Positions 25,781 to 38,025 are shown, numbered from the stretch's first letter. The stretch is 64,000 nt of DNA from Trichuris trichiura (GCA_037903355.1 JBAJFE010000050.1:310001-374000); one strand, 5' to 3'. Translations and numbers: made by a program. The notes: a model not told the origin generated them from the letters alone.

Positions 25781-25997
25781 TTCTTAGCCGCCCTACCATC
25801 TGCGAAATGCAGGTTCCCTTCTCGCCGGTACGCCGGCCAATCTTTCCTGCTCCTTTTAGCAGGCATGTCGGCCATTTTGTCCAAGCCTTACCTAAGCCTA
25901 AGCAAAAATAAATGCTTTGCGTTTAAGCTTAGGCGTACGTAAGTGCAGAAGGAGACAACCAGCGAACCTACAGTAAAACGGCGGAGCGGCTAAAAGG
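25781..25997. mobile_element. Palindromic MITE-like element, family III, with TTAGGC-type core
   Basis: Ends CTTAGCCGCCCTACC and GGAGCGGCTAA are inverted. Subterminal GCAGGTT and AACCTACAG pair imperfectly. The centre has CCTAAGCCTAAGC facing GCTTAGGC. The same layout recurs at 40676-40867. Confidence 0.65.
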
Positions 25998-26907
25998 CAA
26001 GATACCCATTTAAAAATGGCATTCTTTTTATTAATAGCAAGATGCTTATTAGAAAAACCTTATTTCAAGTCTTAATCGTTCTGGATTCCAGCTGCGTATG
26101 GAGTACAAACCCAAACGCCTATAGGGCGAGCTGAACCTACTCGTCATTGTAGAAATACAGTAATAGTGCGAGAATTCTTTTTTTGCCGTTTTTCCATCTA
26201 ATGAAATGGGTAAGCTGTAATTAGCTTTGACTTTTTGCTTATCAAACATTTTAGAGTTTGCCAAAAAAGTTTTAGGCAGCTCGAGTATTCTTTATCTTAA
26301 AAAGGGTATCCTAAACTTTGTTCCTTTTTCGTAGAATAAAGCCTGCGTAGCGTTCTCCACAAAGCAGCGTAGCCGATGTGCACGATTTTGCGTTTTCGTC
26401 AAAAGATGCTTCTCATTTTAGACGCTCTCCTGTTTCCCGCGGAAGAATGCGAGCAACTCTTATTTTGGTATCTTTGTCAGTGTGGTAATGTTTTTACCAG
26501 CGTTTAACCCGTTTGTAGAGGATACATTACGTTCAGATGCGGAAGCCGAAGTGCGTTCCCTCGTTTCGGAAAGCAAGCGCAGGTTCAGCAAGCCTACGGA
26601 TATAACTTCCTCGCTGCTATTGCCACTGCTTCTCGAAGCCGGAAGACAGTGGCAAAACAATTTATTAAATGCAATAGTTAGTCTGACGCGCGTAGTTTCC
26701 TTTGACGTTATATCTGCTATTTAGATTGGAACGGACGTTGCGTTACCTTACGCGGAAAGGTCTGTACACTTAATTGTCCCATGCTCGGACGAGGAAACAG
26801 CCGATCTCAGTTCTACTTTGAGTAAGAAGAGCTTCAAAGCAGTCTTTTTTTAAAAAAGGTCTTTTCTGGTCGTATCTTTGCTCTTGCTCTTTTCATTTAT
26901 TACTGTA
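25998..26907. other. Upstream region of the WD40 gene
   Basis: A plus-strand open frame 26482-26724 (80 codons) could be an upstream exon of the WD40 gene but shows no LisH motif and no similarity I recognise. I could not connect it by a convincing splice pair. Confidence 0.3.
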
Positions 26908-28458
26908 ATGGAATGCAGGTTCATTTGTGGCTTTGCAGATGATCACGCTGTTACATCGCCCGACGCGGAACCATTGTATCTGCTTTCATGCGACGAACAC
27001 ATGGTTTGCCAAGTTCGATGGCACCCAAGAGGGAGGTCCGTTGCCGCTAGGTATGTTGACTTTTCCCGCCATATTTTGCATTTGCTTTAGCAGGCATTTT
27101 GCAGTTGCATGGACGAGGGAGTTCGGCTGTGGCAACTGAGGGAACGACAATTTGCCGAATGGCCTCTCTCTCCGGACAGTATTGTACCGGAAAGTTTATG
27201 CAACGTATTTGGGCACCGAGACGCCTTGCGCCCTCCGTACGTTTCTCTTTGCTGGAACGTAAGCAAAATCGCCCATCCAACATTATTTCCTTTCTTTCAT
27301 TTGCCTTCTTCACATTTGAAGAGCGAAGGCACAAAGTTCGCTGTTGGGATGCCGAATGGTTTCGTGACGATTCGATACGAAAACGGTTGGCAATACTGTA
27401 GCGTCAAAACGAGTTGGACAATTAATTTTAGGAAAAATGTTTTCCTCCTACAGTCTTCACGAAGGTGTCATTTTTGATATGTGTTTTAGCCCAAATGACG
27501 GGTATCTGCTCAGCGTTGGCACCGACAGGGTAATTACCCTTTTTGCGCTTGTAGCGATTAGGAATTATTGAAATAGCTGTTTTAGACATGCTATGTTTTG
27601 GATGTAGCAACAGGCGAGCCGATTCAGCGTTGTGTCGGTCATCAAGACGCTGTCACCTGTTGCATTTGGCACAACAACGAAACATTCGTCACTTGCGGCG
27701 CTGACGGTCACATTTTGATATGGCATGTTGACGTCAGCGAACCTGTGGACATGCTAGAAGGCCATAATGGATGCGTAAATAGTATTGCATTAAGCAGCGA
27801 TGGTGATACGCTCTCTTCGGCTTCGGACGACGGCGTGGTGAAGTTGTGGTCGCTGACAGGCCGAAAGAGTATAGGCGACTTGTATCGTCATGAAGGCCCT
27901 GTTTTGCAGGTTGTCTTTAGTCCAGTTACCGGCAGTACTAATAACATTCTTTTAGCGAGGTAACTTCCAAACTTCTTTGCCTTTTTGCTTGTACTATTAC
28001 GACTAACCTGCTTATCTTTTTTAAATTTAAAGCTGTTCCGCTGATTCCACGGTATGCCTGTATGACGTCACGGAAAGGAGATGCTTAAAGCGTTTCACTG
28101 GCCATCAAAGCCAAGTATCCACCATTGACATTTCGCCTGATGGTGAGCTACTCGGAAGCGGTGACTTCAATGGTATTTTACATATATGGAATGTAAAGGT
28201 AATCTTTTTTCGTTCGTCCACTTACTGGTTCATTCAGTATCCGTTCAATTGTAGACTTTGGCGGCAGTGATGACGTACGATGCGAACAGCATGGACGGCG
28301 GAACCATAACGTGTATTCAGTGGAATAATGACAGCAACCGAATAGCTGTTGGTACGGAGCGTGGAAAAGTGTGGCATGTTTTCCACGTTTTCCTCATTAA
28401 AGTTCAGTTACCTCTGTTTTAGGTTGCCATTTTGTCGCGACAGCATTGTCACTGCTAA
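26908..28458 (+). CDS. TBL1-like WD40-repeat protein, 8 exons
   Basis: TBL1/TBLR1 proteins are nuclear adaptors of the NCoR/SMRT-HDAC3 corepressor. Exons 26908-27050, 27105-27258, 27322-27385, 27432-27529, 27586-27959, 28033-28198, 28255-28368 and 28423-28458 join with consistent phases over introns of 46-73 nt into a 382-residue frame. Successive WD blades are visible: SCMDEGVRLWQL, VSLCWN-SEGTKFAVG, FSPNDGYLLSVGTDR, GHQDAVTCCIW, GHNGCVNSIALSSDGD, VFSPVTGSTNNILLA, DSTVCLYDV, GHQSQVSTIDISPDGE and HIWNV. The blade order and the PVTGSTNN block match TBL1 (SPTGPGTNN). The LisH/F-box-like N-terminus of TBL1 is absent or lies further upstream, so the start codon is uncertain. It converges on the GT10 gene at 28676. 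A generic WD40 protein remains possible. Confidence 0.75.
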
Positions 28459-28675
28459 GAAATGAACTCCAAATTACCGGTAGGTTGTTTGGCCTATTAT
28501 ATGTCTGTATAGCTTGTTTTTTATGTAAAAAAGTAGTTACTGGTTTTCCGCGACGTCTCCTTTGAAAATAGCAATAAGCAGCGGGTGGCAGAAGTGACAC
28601 AAGTCGCAATATAAATGATCAGTTGAAGAAATTTTCCGTAACCGTTTCGCCTTTCTCAGTTCAAATTATTTCCCG

Positions 28676-29923
28676 TCACTCTGTCAGCGACGAAGGTGTA
28701 GAATTTTGTTCATTCGACATGTAAAGTCCGTAATTTGGGATGCATTCAGATTTTCCAATGAACCACTTGCTGACGTCATCGGCAGATTCGGTAGGATAAA
28801 TCACTTGGACGTCATTGTCAGCTCGGAGCCTCGCGCAAAGCTGACACATGCCTATTTCAAGGCCACTGGGAAAGGGCACCACTTCGTATTTGTCTTTCCA
28901 TTTGTAATACTCTATGTAGGCGGTCCAGTTGGCGCTCAAATAGTTAAGATAGTCAGCGAGCTCTTTTGGGCCTTTGAAATCATCAGCCGCTATGAAAGAA
29001 CCTTTGGGCAACAATGGCTCAACATGACTACGTTTGAATACGACGGGCACTAAGTGAGAGTCAAATCGATTGAACACCTTTTCTGTCACAAAATCTTTGC
29101 AAACGCTGTTCTCGAAGGCGAGGTAGAATTTGTAGTTTTTTTTCAGCATCTGCTCGCATTGGTCCTCTTTCATATAGGCCGTATCCGTCTTAGGGCACTT
29201 AAGATCGCCACATTTTCCATATATGTCTACTTGCATGTATTGCTTCAACTTTTCGACGTAAACTTCTCGCTTGCTTGGCGTGTTGCAAAAGCTGCCCATC
29301 CAAACGGCGTTTTTTGGTTTGGAAAGCGCAATCGATTTCCAAACGGTATAAGGCGTCTCCAAAGGAGTCTTCCTTGGGCGAACGAAGCCGAATGGCGTAA
29401 ATAAATCCGAATCTCTTCTATAACTCATTGTAAGCGTGTAGTAGTTTTTTGCTAGAGCGTTGAACGCAACGGAGGAAACATGATGGGCGGACTCCATCAG
29501 GAAGAAGACGTAATGCTGGTTGGGTAATCGCGGTTTAGGAGGTAGGCTACTCAGCCTTATTGCCCTGTCGTAATAGACGACGGCTGCTGCCTTTGGCAGC
29601 AAATTGCGATTGTGGGTCACGTGGCAATTCAATTCTTCGCACTTTGACAAGTATGCATTGGAGGTAGGCGTATCCGAATAGTCTTCCCAGATTAAAATCA
29701 ACAACTGGTTTGCGTCAATTTTTTCCTGTTTAGCCGCGTTCTTTACGCTCTGTAATAGGCTCCCGCGCAACTTTTGCGCACGTCTTTGCGTGAAAACGTC
29801 TGTACGCTGTACGCAGCTTCCTTGGCGAAATTGACTCAGGAAGAGCGCCGACAGAACTACGATGAGACCAAGTAGGATAAGGTTACGATGTCTTGCTAAC
29901 ATTAGGCGATCTTTCATGCCCAA
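28676..29923 (-). CDS. Alpha-1,3-fucosyltransferase, GT10
   Basis: A 415-residue single-exon type II enzyme. Membrane anchor about residues 13-30, short stem, then SYRRDSDLFTPFG, the donor motif YKFYLAFENSVCKDFVTEK and CQLC near the C-terminus. A 140-residue central block is almost the same as in the gene at 39012, while both flanks differ strongly (see findings). Start could be the first ATG at 29923 or one of two internal ATGs a few codons on; all keep the anchor. It lies tail to tail with the WD40 gene, 217 bp apart. Not flanked by Gypsy remnants, unlike the array copies. Confidence 0.95.
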   Translation of the reverse strand: MGMKDRLMLARHRNLILLGLIVVLSALFLSQFRQGSCVQRTDVFTQRRAQKLRGSLLQSVKNAAKQEKIDANQLLILIWEDYSDTPTSNAYLSKCEELNCHVTHNRNLLPKAAAVVYYDRAIRLSSLPPKPRLPNQHYVFFLMESAHHVSSVAFNALAKNYYTLTMSYRRDSDLFTPFGFVRPRKTPLETPYTVWKSIALSKPKNAVWMGSFCNTPSKREVYVEKLKQYMQVDIYGKCGDLKCPKTDTAYMKEDQCEQMLKKNYKFYLAFENSVCKDFVTEKVFNRFDSHLVPVVFKRSHVEPLLPKGSFIAADDFKGPKELADYLNYLSANWTAYIEYYKWKDKYEVVPFPSGLEIGMCQLCARLRADNDVQVIYPTESADDVSKWFIGKSECIPNYGLYMSNEQNSTPSSLTE

Positions 29924-30512
29924 TTTTTACAAGCTTGGTCGTACTGTATTCTTTAAGCTGAAAATGTGGAGAAGATTAATTCAAGCATATTGAATTCCCA
30001 ATAAAAAAAAAGAAATGAGACAATACCTAATAGCTATGAGATTCAACATGCACCTAAAAACGACTGTCTATGAAAAGTGCCTCATCGCGAACAGTTGGTA
30101 CTGGTAGTCAGCCTGAAAGCGATGTTCACGAATATTGTGAATGGAATGGTGAAAACAGAGCTGTGTCGATGTTTTCAAGTCTGAATGCCCAATGTGAATT
30201 ACACTTTGTTAAACAATGGTTATTCAAAGAAGCTTATCACTATCGCAATAAAGGAACGGATTCACGGTACTCGCTCGAAACAGTTTGCATATACAAGAGT
30301 GGCCCGTTCATTTGGGACTCCGTAATTACGCCGTACTTGGAGAGAAGGGCAGATAATCGGGAATAATTTCAATGTTCAAAAGTTGATTGGATATGACGTA
30401 ACGAACCTGGAATCATTTACAAAAGCAAACATGAATGCTGAGCATCGCGTGATACGAAAACGCGTAGAATAACGTAACGGGCTTAGCTACTTTGCACTGA
30501 GGAGGATCCCAA
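29924..30512. other. Gene-free spacer
   Basis: A 98-codon plus-strand frame (30070-30366) has no recognisable motif; nothing else seen. Confidence 0.4.
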
Positions 30513-30573
30513 TTGCTGAACGGATTGTATGTGACAATGATTGACCCATTGTCACATACAATGCGTTCAGCAA
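30513..30573. repeat. Near-perfect hairpin
   Basis: Arms of 27 nt (30513-30539 and 30547-30573) are reverse complements with one mismatch around a 7-nt loop; arm core GTATGTGACAATG. Confidence 0.85.
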
Positions 30574-31829
30574 TCATGTCATTGAAGCCTTGAATGACGT
30601 ATCGAAACAATGCGTGCATCGCGTTGGACGGAGGCTTATTCCAGATCGGAGCTAACCGTTGAGGAGCTGCAGACGATGATAAAAGTCAGGAACTTCCTCT
30701 ACGACAACTAAGCACTGCTAAAGTTTTTTGACGTTCTAGAAACTATTGAACAGCAGTTACGGTAGCTCGAAGGTAACGGTAGTAGTCAGGATAGCTACAA
30801 GAGGTATCCGAGCTAACTTGTGGCCATATAAGGAATTGCTGTACGAAAGAAGTTCGACTCCAATTTTACTGAGACGAAGAAACATTGTGAGGACGATGAA
30901 GCGCCGCCTTTTGCGTCTAATGGGGCTCTAGCTCGCCCGTAACTAAGGATAGTAAGATTAAAAAGTAAGTCCAACGAGCCTCTGCTCCCTTCTACATAAG
31001 AGGTTATTTTAGAACTGAGCTGAGATGAGCCTTTTTCCACAAGGTAAACGCGCAGGCGTGTCGCCCCCGAAAAAGCCACTGTGGGCTCTATCCGCTGTGA
31101 AGAGTTATATCGTATCATTGCCATAAATGAAAAGAACGCGTTGTTGGGTCAAAAGGGTTCGTACGTTCACGCGCCTAACGATTGTATGAATAGCTTAGAT
31201 TTTGCATAATTCGTTTTTCAAAGCAGCTTATTTACGATTCTTCTCCATTGTTTTTTGAGCAAAAAACGATCTTTGTGTCACTTTGTCCAAAGCCTCAAAA
31301 CTCTCGCGTTATAAGAGAACTGCGCTGTTTTCTTAAGGGTACAGCCGCACAAAAGGAAAAATTGTTCGTACTTTATTCTCATTTGCGGGCGTGCAGTATT
31401 TGAAACAAATTCAAATTTAAATAACTAATTTTCAGGCAACTCTTGCTACCGTAGTACCACGGTTTGTTTATCGTCTAAATAATACGAAGTAGAAGTCATC
31501 AATGGTAAAAGCTCATTTAGAACAAGGCGGGGTGCAGCCGTCTTCCCACAGAAAGTGTTACGCCCTGAAAGTTTACTATTTAATTTTACCTCGAAATGGG
31601 GAAGGAAAATAAATGAGTAGGTAGTAAACAAGTTAATTTGGAAAGGACATTTAACTCAGAAATCGGCGGGACATCCTACGACCCATTATCTGCGACTAAA
31701 CGTAGCAGGGCTTTTGCTAACTATTTATCGTTTAAGTAACAAATTACAAAGTAGTAAGTAATTGAAAAAGATGGAAGGTCGCTACGGAGCACTTTGGGGT
31801 ATTTTCAGTCTCCGATAACGGGTTGACAG
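30574..31829. other. Gene-free region
   Basis: No gene or clear repeat recognised. Confidence 0.4.
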
Positions 31830-32040
31830 ATGCTCCAACATTTTTTGAGTAAAATGACCTTTTTGTGTTGAGTTTCTTTTACGGAAATTTTGTCCCGTTG
31901 ATAATATTTTTTTATTATTCCGGAGCTTTCGGGTCAAACGAGACCCGTCTTCAGCGGTGTTAATATAAAGCAATGACGTAAACTCAACATGAAACTATAC
32001 GGTCCCGTACCAAGAAGTTACATTTACAAAATGACCTTTT
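31830..32040. repeat. Dispersed repeat with hammerhead-like core (copy at 31.9 kb)
   Basis: On the minus strand CCGCTGAAGACGGGTC, a 6-nt loop and GACCCGAAAGCTCCGG form a stem near 31956-31918, followed by an A/T run and CAACGGGACA. The same order of blocks occurs in the insertion at 53424-53651 and the foldback at 42.6 kb. TCCCGTACCAAGAA near 32010 is also shared with the 42.7-kb copy. Ends are approximate. Confidence 0.6.
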
Positions 32041-32350
32041 TAAATTAAATTCTCCATTATCTTCTCCTCATTTTCTTTGGACTCCCCATTTTGAGATACA
32101 GACAAATAGTAAATTTTCAGCGCACAAAGACTTTGTGCAGGCAGACGCCTGCGCTTGTTCTTATCAGCGATGGCTCCTAATTCATATTATTTCAACCGTA
32201 AAGAATTAACAAAGTCTTACTACGGAGCACCGAGTAATTAAAAATGTTGAAACTTGTGCATAATCGCCATTGTCAGATTGCTTTGAAGTTTTTATCCCGA
32301 AGTGTTCAACCTGCGAAAGTAGACTTTTTCGTGAGGAAAAAGCGGACGTT

Positions 32351-32490
32351 TCTTTTCGTAGCTTCCGCATATGGACTTGTTCCGTTCTCAGCGAAACGAA
32401 CGATGAAAGATGGCAAGATTTTCGTTTCCATCTTTTATCAGTCCTTTCGCTGATGACGGAAGAAGTTCTGTCGTTGAAGCTACGAAAGGA
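32351..32490. repeat. Imperfect long palindrome
   Basis: CTTTTCGTAGCTTC at the left mirrors GAAGCTACGAAAGG at the right, TCAGCGAAA mirrors TTTCGCTGA, and AAAGATGG mirrors CCATCTTT near the centre: about 66-nt arms with roughly four in five positions pairing by eye. Confidence 0.75.
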
Positions 32491-34499
32491 ATAGTTCATT
32501 GTTCTGTTAGTAAACTAAGCTCCGGGATGAAAACGGACGCGCTCGTTATGAATGTCCATGTGTTTATTGACATGCAACGAGTATTAAGACGATGTGCTTA
32601 CCCAGAAGATATTCCAGATCTGCCATGTGTTAATGAATTAACATAGAAATGTCGTCAACTTCTTGTGGTGCAAGAATCCGCTCTTGTTGAATTGTATGTT
32701 TTAATGACGAAGCCGGCCGGACTAATCTTGAATCAATTTATCAAAGTTGGCAAGACGAACGAAGGGACAAAATCCGCCCAAAATATTCCTTCAAAAGTAA
32801 ATGACTTAGTAAGAAGAGGCTTTATTAGCACAAAAAGAGAAATTCTTGTGTAGTCATGTGAGGAAGATATACTTTCGTAAAGTACGAAAGCAACAGGGAC
32901 GAAGCGCTTTACAATAACAGCATAAATTATCGTGCTCAGACCAATACTTGAAAAAAAAGTTATATGTACCTGTTTTTCCCTATTGGCTCAAATGTTTCGG
33001 TTTGATCAGGCCATTTGATTTACGAGAAAGGAAATGGCTCGCATAATTTACGTGAAGTCGTTTTACGGAGAACACTGACTGCTAAAGTTCATTCATTCAG
33101 AGTTTTCAGGCCAACGACCGGTCATGTGATTGGCGTAAAAAATTTGACAGGTTTTTATTTTTAAGGAAGTTTGACCTCTTCCGTAAAAGCTGCGTAGCTT
33201 CCAAAGAACTGAAAAAAAGGAAAGGTTAAGCAGCGGAACCTTAGTTCAGCTGAGAAATTCCTTATCTGAATTGGGCCCCAAGAACAATACATCAACCGTA
33301 TGTGCTAAAGATCTTCAGGCTATTACGCTCCCTCCTTGCTTTTCGTCGTTTATCTACCGACAAGAGCGCCCAGCCTAGACAGTTTGACGAGTGTCAAGTT
33401 AACAGGCTCCGATGATGCATTGCTGCACCTTTGACCTAGACGTTTTTAGGCCTGCAATTCATTTTGCGCAAGAGGTCGGAAATTTGAAAGATGTCGATTG
33501 CCTTTTCGCAACACGTTATTTTCGTCTCCAACAGCTGGCCTGATTTCAACAGGTAGAAAACTAAAAGAAAAGATAATTGATTGGAGCTCCCCATATGTCG
33601 CAACTATCGTGAAATAATTTTGCAACTTAAATTACCAAACGACGCAACGATACGCTTCAGCGATAGGTTTCGTAACTCGTATAAGACGAGCACTTAGGTT
33701 GATTTATCATAACGTTTCCGGCCAACGTCCCGATACAAGCATGTCTTCTATATTTTAATGAAGTGCAGTTTTGGCGCTGTTCGAAAAATGTGAAATCATC
33801 CTTGCATTATATTGTCCCCAAGTTTCTGTCGAGCCCACAGCACGCTATTGTTTTTCGAAAGCAAACACAGTGCCACCATTTGGGATCTGCACAGTGGCCG
33901 TGAATTACGTTTCAATCTTTTTATTTGACCAATCTGTTGAAGCAAATTGACAAAAGTTGGTCGGTTCTAAAAGGTCATCGTTTTCTCGTAACTTTTCGTT
34001 TCGCTTCGGTTATACGGGTCGAACGGCAGAGACAATTTTATCAGGTTGATCCAATCGAAATGCTATTTGTCGTGCAGGTTTTCATGTAGGCAAATGTCGG
34101 TACGTCGGCGGGTGAAAACTCCGCGCTTTAATCATTACTCACTATAATTTCGCTTCAAGAAAATAAATCGTAGAACGACGTTAAATGCAGACGCGCCGAA
34201 ATTGTACTATACGGTAAAACTTCAATTATTTCAAACCAGCCTAAAGGATGAGGCAATGATGTTCAATTTGTAAGCATTCGCCTTTTTGAAATATTTTGTA
34301 TTTTTTTAATCTAGCGCGCTAATTAAACGCGCTGCTATTCTTTCAAACCTAAAATGACCACTCGGCTCCCAGTAGTTAAAATGAAACCGGGGTACCGTAG
34401 GATGCGCTGGAATGCAGGTTCAATCCGCGTAAATTTAAGTCGCTGTTGTTTACTGGCGTATTTCTGTTTGAGCTAACCAGTATGGCTTCAAGTCAAGTA
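32491..34499. other. Gene-poor region
   Basis: Two plus-strand frames (to 32646 and 32665-32853) lack recognisable motifs. Nothing else identified. Confidence 0.4.
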
Positions 34500-35370
34500 G
34501 TCTAGAGACAACTGTTCCTACCGCTATACTTGCATTCAGGTATACAATTTCCGTGGTGTAAATCGAGTATACGCGATACACTGAAGATATTTGTGTTAAC
34601 TGAAGACTCAGCACGTGTGTATGCCATATACAGCGTGCTCGCAGTATATGATACTTGCACGAAAGACATTTTTTGTTCTCCGGGGTTTCTGCGACACATG
34701 CTTAATATAGAGCTTGTATATAACATATAGACATGGCATTTACGTAGTATACTTTGCCTATAAGCAAAATGCATGCGAAACCTACGGCTTCTGTAGTATA
34801 CGTGTAGTGCGTATGGTGCATGTAATTGCATACGAAAAATATTTATGTCATAAAAAGCTTCTACATGATGTGCATTGCTTATAAATAGGATAGCGTAGGC
34901 GGAAATGGTTTCTACAATATAGATGTAGTATCTATAGAATACATATAAACGCTTGAATGAGGTTTTCATAGAATCTACGAAATGCACACCGTCTAAGTAG
35001 CGCATAGAGAAAGTACTTAAGATATGTACCTTCTATACAGCGTAGATGTAATACCTCTATTGTATACACTTGCATAGAGGGAATGTATAGCGTACATATG
35101 CCATACACAGATAGGCTATTTGCAGTATACAGAGACTGCAGCCATACATGCAGTATCTGTGACGTATATACTTGCCTGCAGGGTATATACTTAGGCCGTA
35201 TATGTTATGCGCGTGGCATACATCGCTCTTAAATGGGAAATATGTGATATCCAGGATCTACAAGTGTACATGTAATGTCTTGTTGTACGGAAGAAATATT
35301 TACGGCGCCTATAGTATGCACCTGGTACACACTGCGCACAGGGAAGACATTTGTAATATTTGGGGCCGAA
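34500..35370. repeat. Degenerate TA-rich periodic repeat
   Basis: GTATAC, TATACTTGC, CATACA and GCAGTATA motifs recur densely; some similar blocks are about 100 bp apart (for example near 34640 and 34743, and near 35063 and 35164). The biased composition leaves a 167-codon minus-strand frame (34502-35005) free of stops, which I do not regard as a gene. Confidence 0.5.
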
Positions 35371-36755
35371 CGGTAGCGACCATAGCGGAACGAGAACGAC
35401 TAGAAGAAACAAAAGAAAGCAGTAGGATGTGAATCCCTATCCTGAAAATCTTTACTGCATACGGTAGGTCGGTTCTTTTGGACGTTTCTCCATAAGAGGG
35501 TTGCTGATGTGCGGGATTTTACCATATATCAATGTGCTATAGTTTGGCGTGCAACCAGAAAACAGCTGAGCTTTCCAGCCTTATAAAGAAAAGTTATATC
35601 CTCTTACAATAGGCCGTCCACGTTAGCACAATCGCCATGAAGAAGAAGAGAAAGCAAGCTATAAAAGATACATGCTCAGAACGCAAAATTATTTAAATTT
35701 CTAAATATTATCACGCGGAGAAAGCGCTGTTTAGTTGAATTTAAGTAAACAAACGCTCGGTGATTTGAATCTTTACCTATGCGAGTTACCCATTGGCTTG
35801 CATTATTCTTGTAGTCGAAGTTTTACCGCGATAACATTTGGCGGTAAGGTTTACTGAGACGAGAAGAAAAGTTTAGCGGCTGAGAAAAGATTTTTGCTTT
35901 ATCCCCTTTTAAACAAAGTTTCGCTTTCAGTTGCCTCCTTTCCTTACTGGAAAATTACTAAGCAAATGAAGAACAAACTTCTACACGTTTATATGCTAGT
36001 TTTCCATTTTATTAATGAACTTTACAGAATTCCTTGTAGGGATTACTACGTTATTTGTATTACAAACCGTTGCAGTTACGTCACATTGTGTGCTGCTAAC
36101 AGGTATACCTGAGTATACCACCATATAAGGTAACCCTGGAGGTTCTAACCCATAAAGCAGTGCTGATTACAAGAGTTATCCTTTTTTCATTTGTTGCTTT
36201 TACATCATCAACTTTAGCAAAGTGAAACAGTTGGCTGAGCCAGAAATAATTAGATATTCATAAAAAGTTTCAGCCATTCCGTGCTTCTCAGTATCGAAGC
36301 TAACGTCACGTGCCTACTGAACTCATTCGTTTGAATGAATAGTACGGTGAGTTGTTTACCAAAAAAGCTGATTCAACAAAGCGGAAAATATAAGTATTAA
36401 TCCACATAACTCATTATGGTGTGCGCTATGCTACTCACTTTTCATTAGCGACGATTTACAGGCTGCGTGTAAGTTCGATAGTTATTTACTTTTTTACGTA
36501 TAGTGAGCCACGGCGATGCTTTTCACTTTAATTTCACGCTTTACGTGAACCCACCCGCCTTCTTTCTAAGGCAACATTCGTTCTTCTCTATCTTTTCAAA
36601 ACGTTGCTTTACTCGACGCCAGTGACGTAATCACTAAGCATAAAGGATCCCAACTAATTATAATATCAATCCTAATAATCTGCGCGTATTGTATGCAATG
36701 TAGGAATGCCTATAAAAATTGCCCTATTCCAGAATGAGTGTCGTCTGAAGTTGTC
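35371..36755. other. Gene-free spacer upstream of a GT10 gene
   Basis: AT-rich; no gene recognised. Confidence 0.4.
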
Positions 36756-38025
36756 ATGCAAATAGCAATGATAAAAAGGTTGATCCCTTTTCCAACTATG
36801 GCGAAGAGTACTGCTCTTGTAGCATTTTTGCTGGTCGTCACTACGACCATTCTGATTCACTTTTTCTTCCTGAATGAAAATATTCCGGTAACTTTGTTTT
36901 CGCGAAAACGTAAACAAGCTCAACGCGAAGTTACAGAGAAGTTCAAGCTTCAGCACGAAGCGTTCGGCTAAAAGTATTTGCCCCGCTGAAAGCAGCTACA
37001 ATAAAGAACCACTTTCAATTCTGATTTGGGTGAACTATCCAGATGATCACGTGACCGATGAATACTTGTCCTCGTGCGGACAACTGAACTGTCACGTGAC
37101 TTTTGATCGTCGACTCATCAACGAGTCGGCGGCTGTTGTCTTCTATGCTAATAATATTGATACTATGGATTTGCTGCCAAAAATAAGACAGCCGCACCAG
37201 CATTTTGTCCTTCTTCTTATGGAACCTCCTCCCGAAGCTTCGAAAGTTGCCTTCAAAGCTGTTGAAAAAAATTTTTTCACGTTAACAATGAGTTACAGAC
37301 GAGATTCGGATATATTTTCGCCGTACGGCTATTTCCGCCTTAGGGAGAAACCGTTGAAAACGACTCGGGCGGTATGGAGAAGGATTGCGCTTTCAAAATC
37401 TAAAATTCTTTTTTGGATCGCCAATTCGTGCAACACTTCGAGCAAGCGGGAAGTTTACGTTCAAAAGTTGAAACAGCACATGCAAGTGGACGCGTACGGA
37501 AATTGCGGGAATCTTAAATGCCAAAAGGCCAACGCGACCTACGAAAAGGTGCATCCATGCGAGCAGACGCTGAAAAAGGACTACAAGTTTTATCTCGCAT
37601 TCGAGACGAGTGTTTGCGAGGATTACGTGACCGAAAAGGTGTTCAATCTATTAGACTCCCACTTGGTACCGATTGTATTTAAGCGCAGCATTGCTCAGCC
37701 ATTGTTGCCCAAAGGTTCTTTCATAGCGGCTGACGATTTCAATGATCCCAAAGAGCTCGCTGACTACTTGAATTATTTGAACAAAAATTGGGAAGCCTAT
37801 ATACAGTATTACAAATGGAAAGGCTTTTACGAGGTGGCGCCCTTCCCCAAAGGCATTCACGCGGGCATGTGCATGCTTTGCGCAAAGCTAAGAACAGAAA
37901 GCTGCTATCGTACAATTCAACCATCCAAAAATGCAGTAGACATCAAGCAATGGTTTGTTGATCGAAGCAAGTGCGTAAAGGATTTTGGCAACATTCTAAC
38001 AAGGCAAAACAAAGGTTTATTTTGA
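36756..38025 (+). CDS. Alpha-1,3-fucosyltransferase, GT10, with one 49-nt intron
   Basis: Exons 36756-36887 and 36937-38025 join in phase 0 to give about 406 residues; without removing the 49-nt GTAACT...TTACAG intron the frame stops at 36971 and the gene would look truncated. The start ATG (36756) aligns with that of the gene at 39012; later in-frame ATGs at 36768 and 36798 are alternatives. Anchor around residues 15-38, then SYRRDSDIFSPYG, donor motif YKFYLAFETSVCEDYVTEK (N to T change at the usual ENS) and a CMLC pair. Sits about 1 kb upstream of a sister gene in the same orientation. The altered ENS is notable but activity cannot be judged. Confidence 0.88.

Noticed and set aside
32206..32499. 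Overlapping ORFs on both strands around 32.2-32.5 kb
   Set aside because: Products of the palindrome symmetry, no protein family resemblance.
34502..35005. 167-codon minus-strand ORF
   Set aside because: It lies inside the biased TA-rich repeat tract; stop-free by composition, very rich in Y/S/R, no motif.
37030..38025. Reading the GT10 gene as a truncated 331-residue protein starting inside the catalytic domain
   Set aside because: The apparent start is a GTG in the middle of the domain; a 49-nt intron joins it to an upstream anchor exon in phase.
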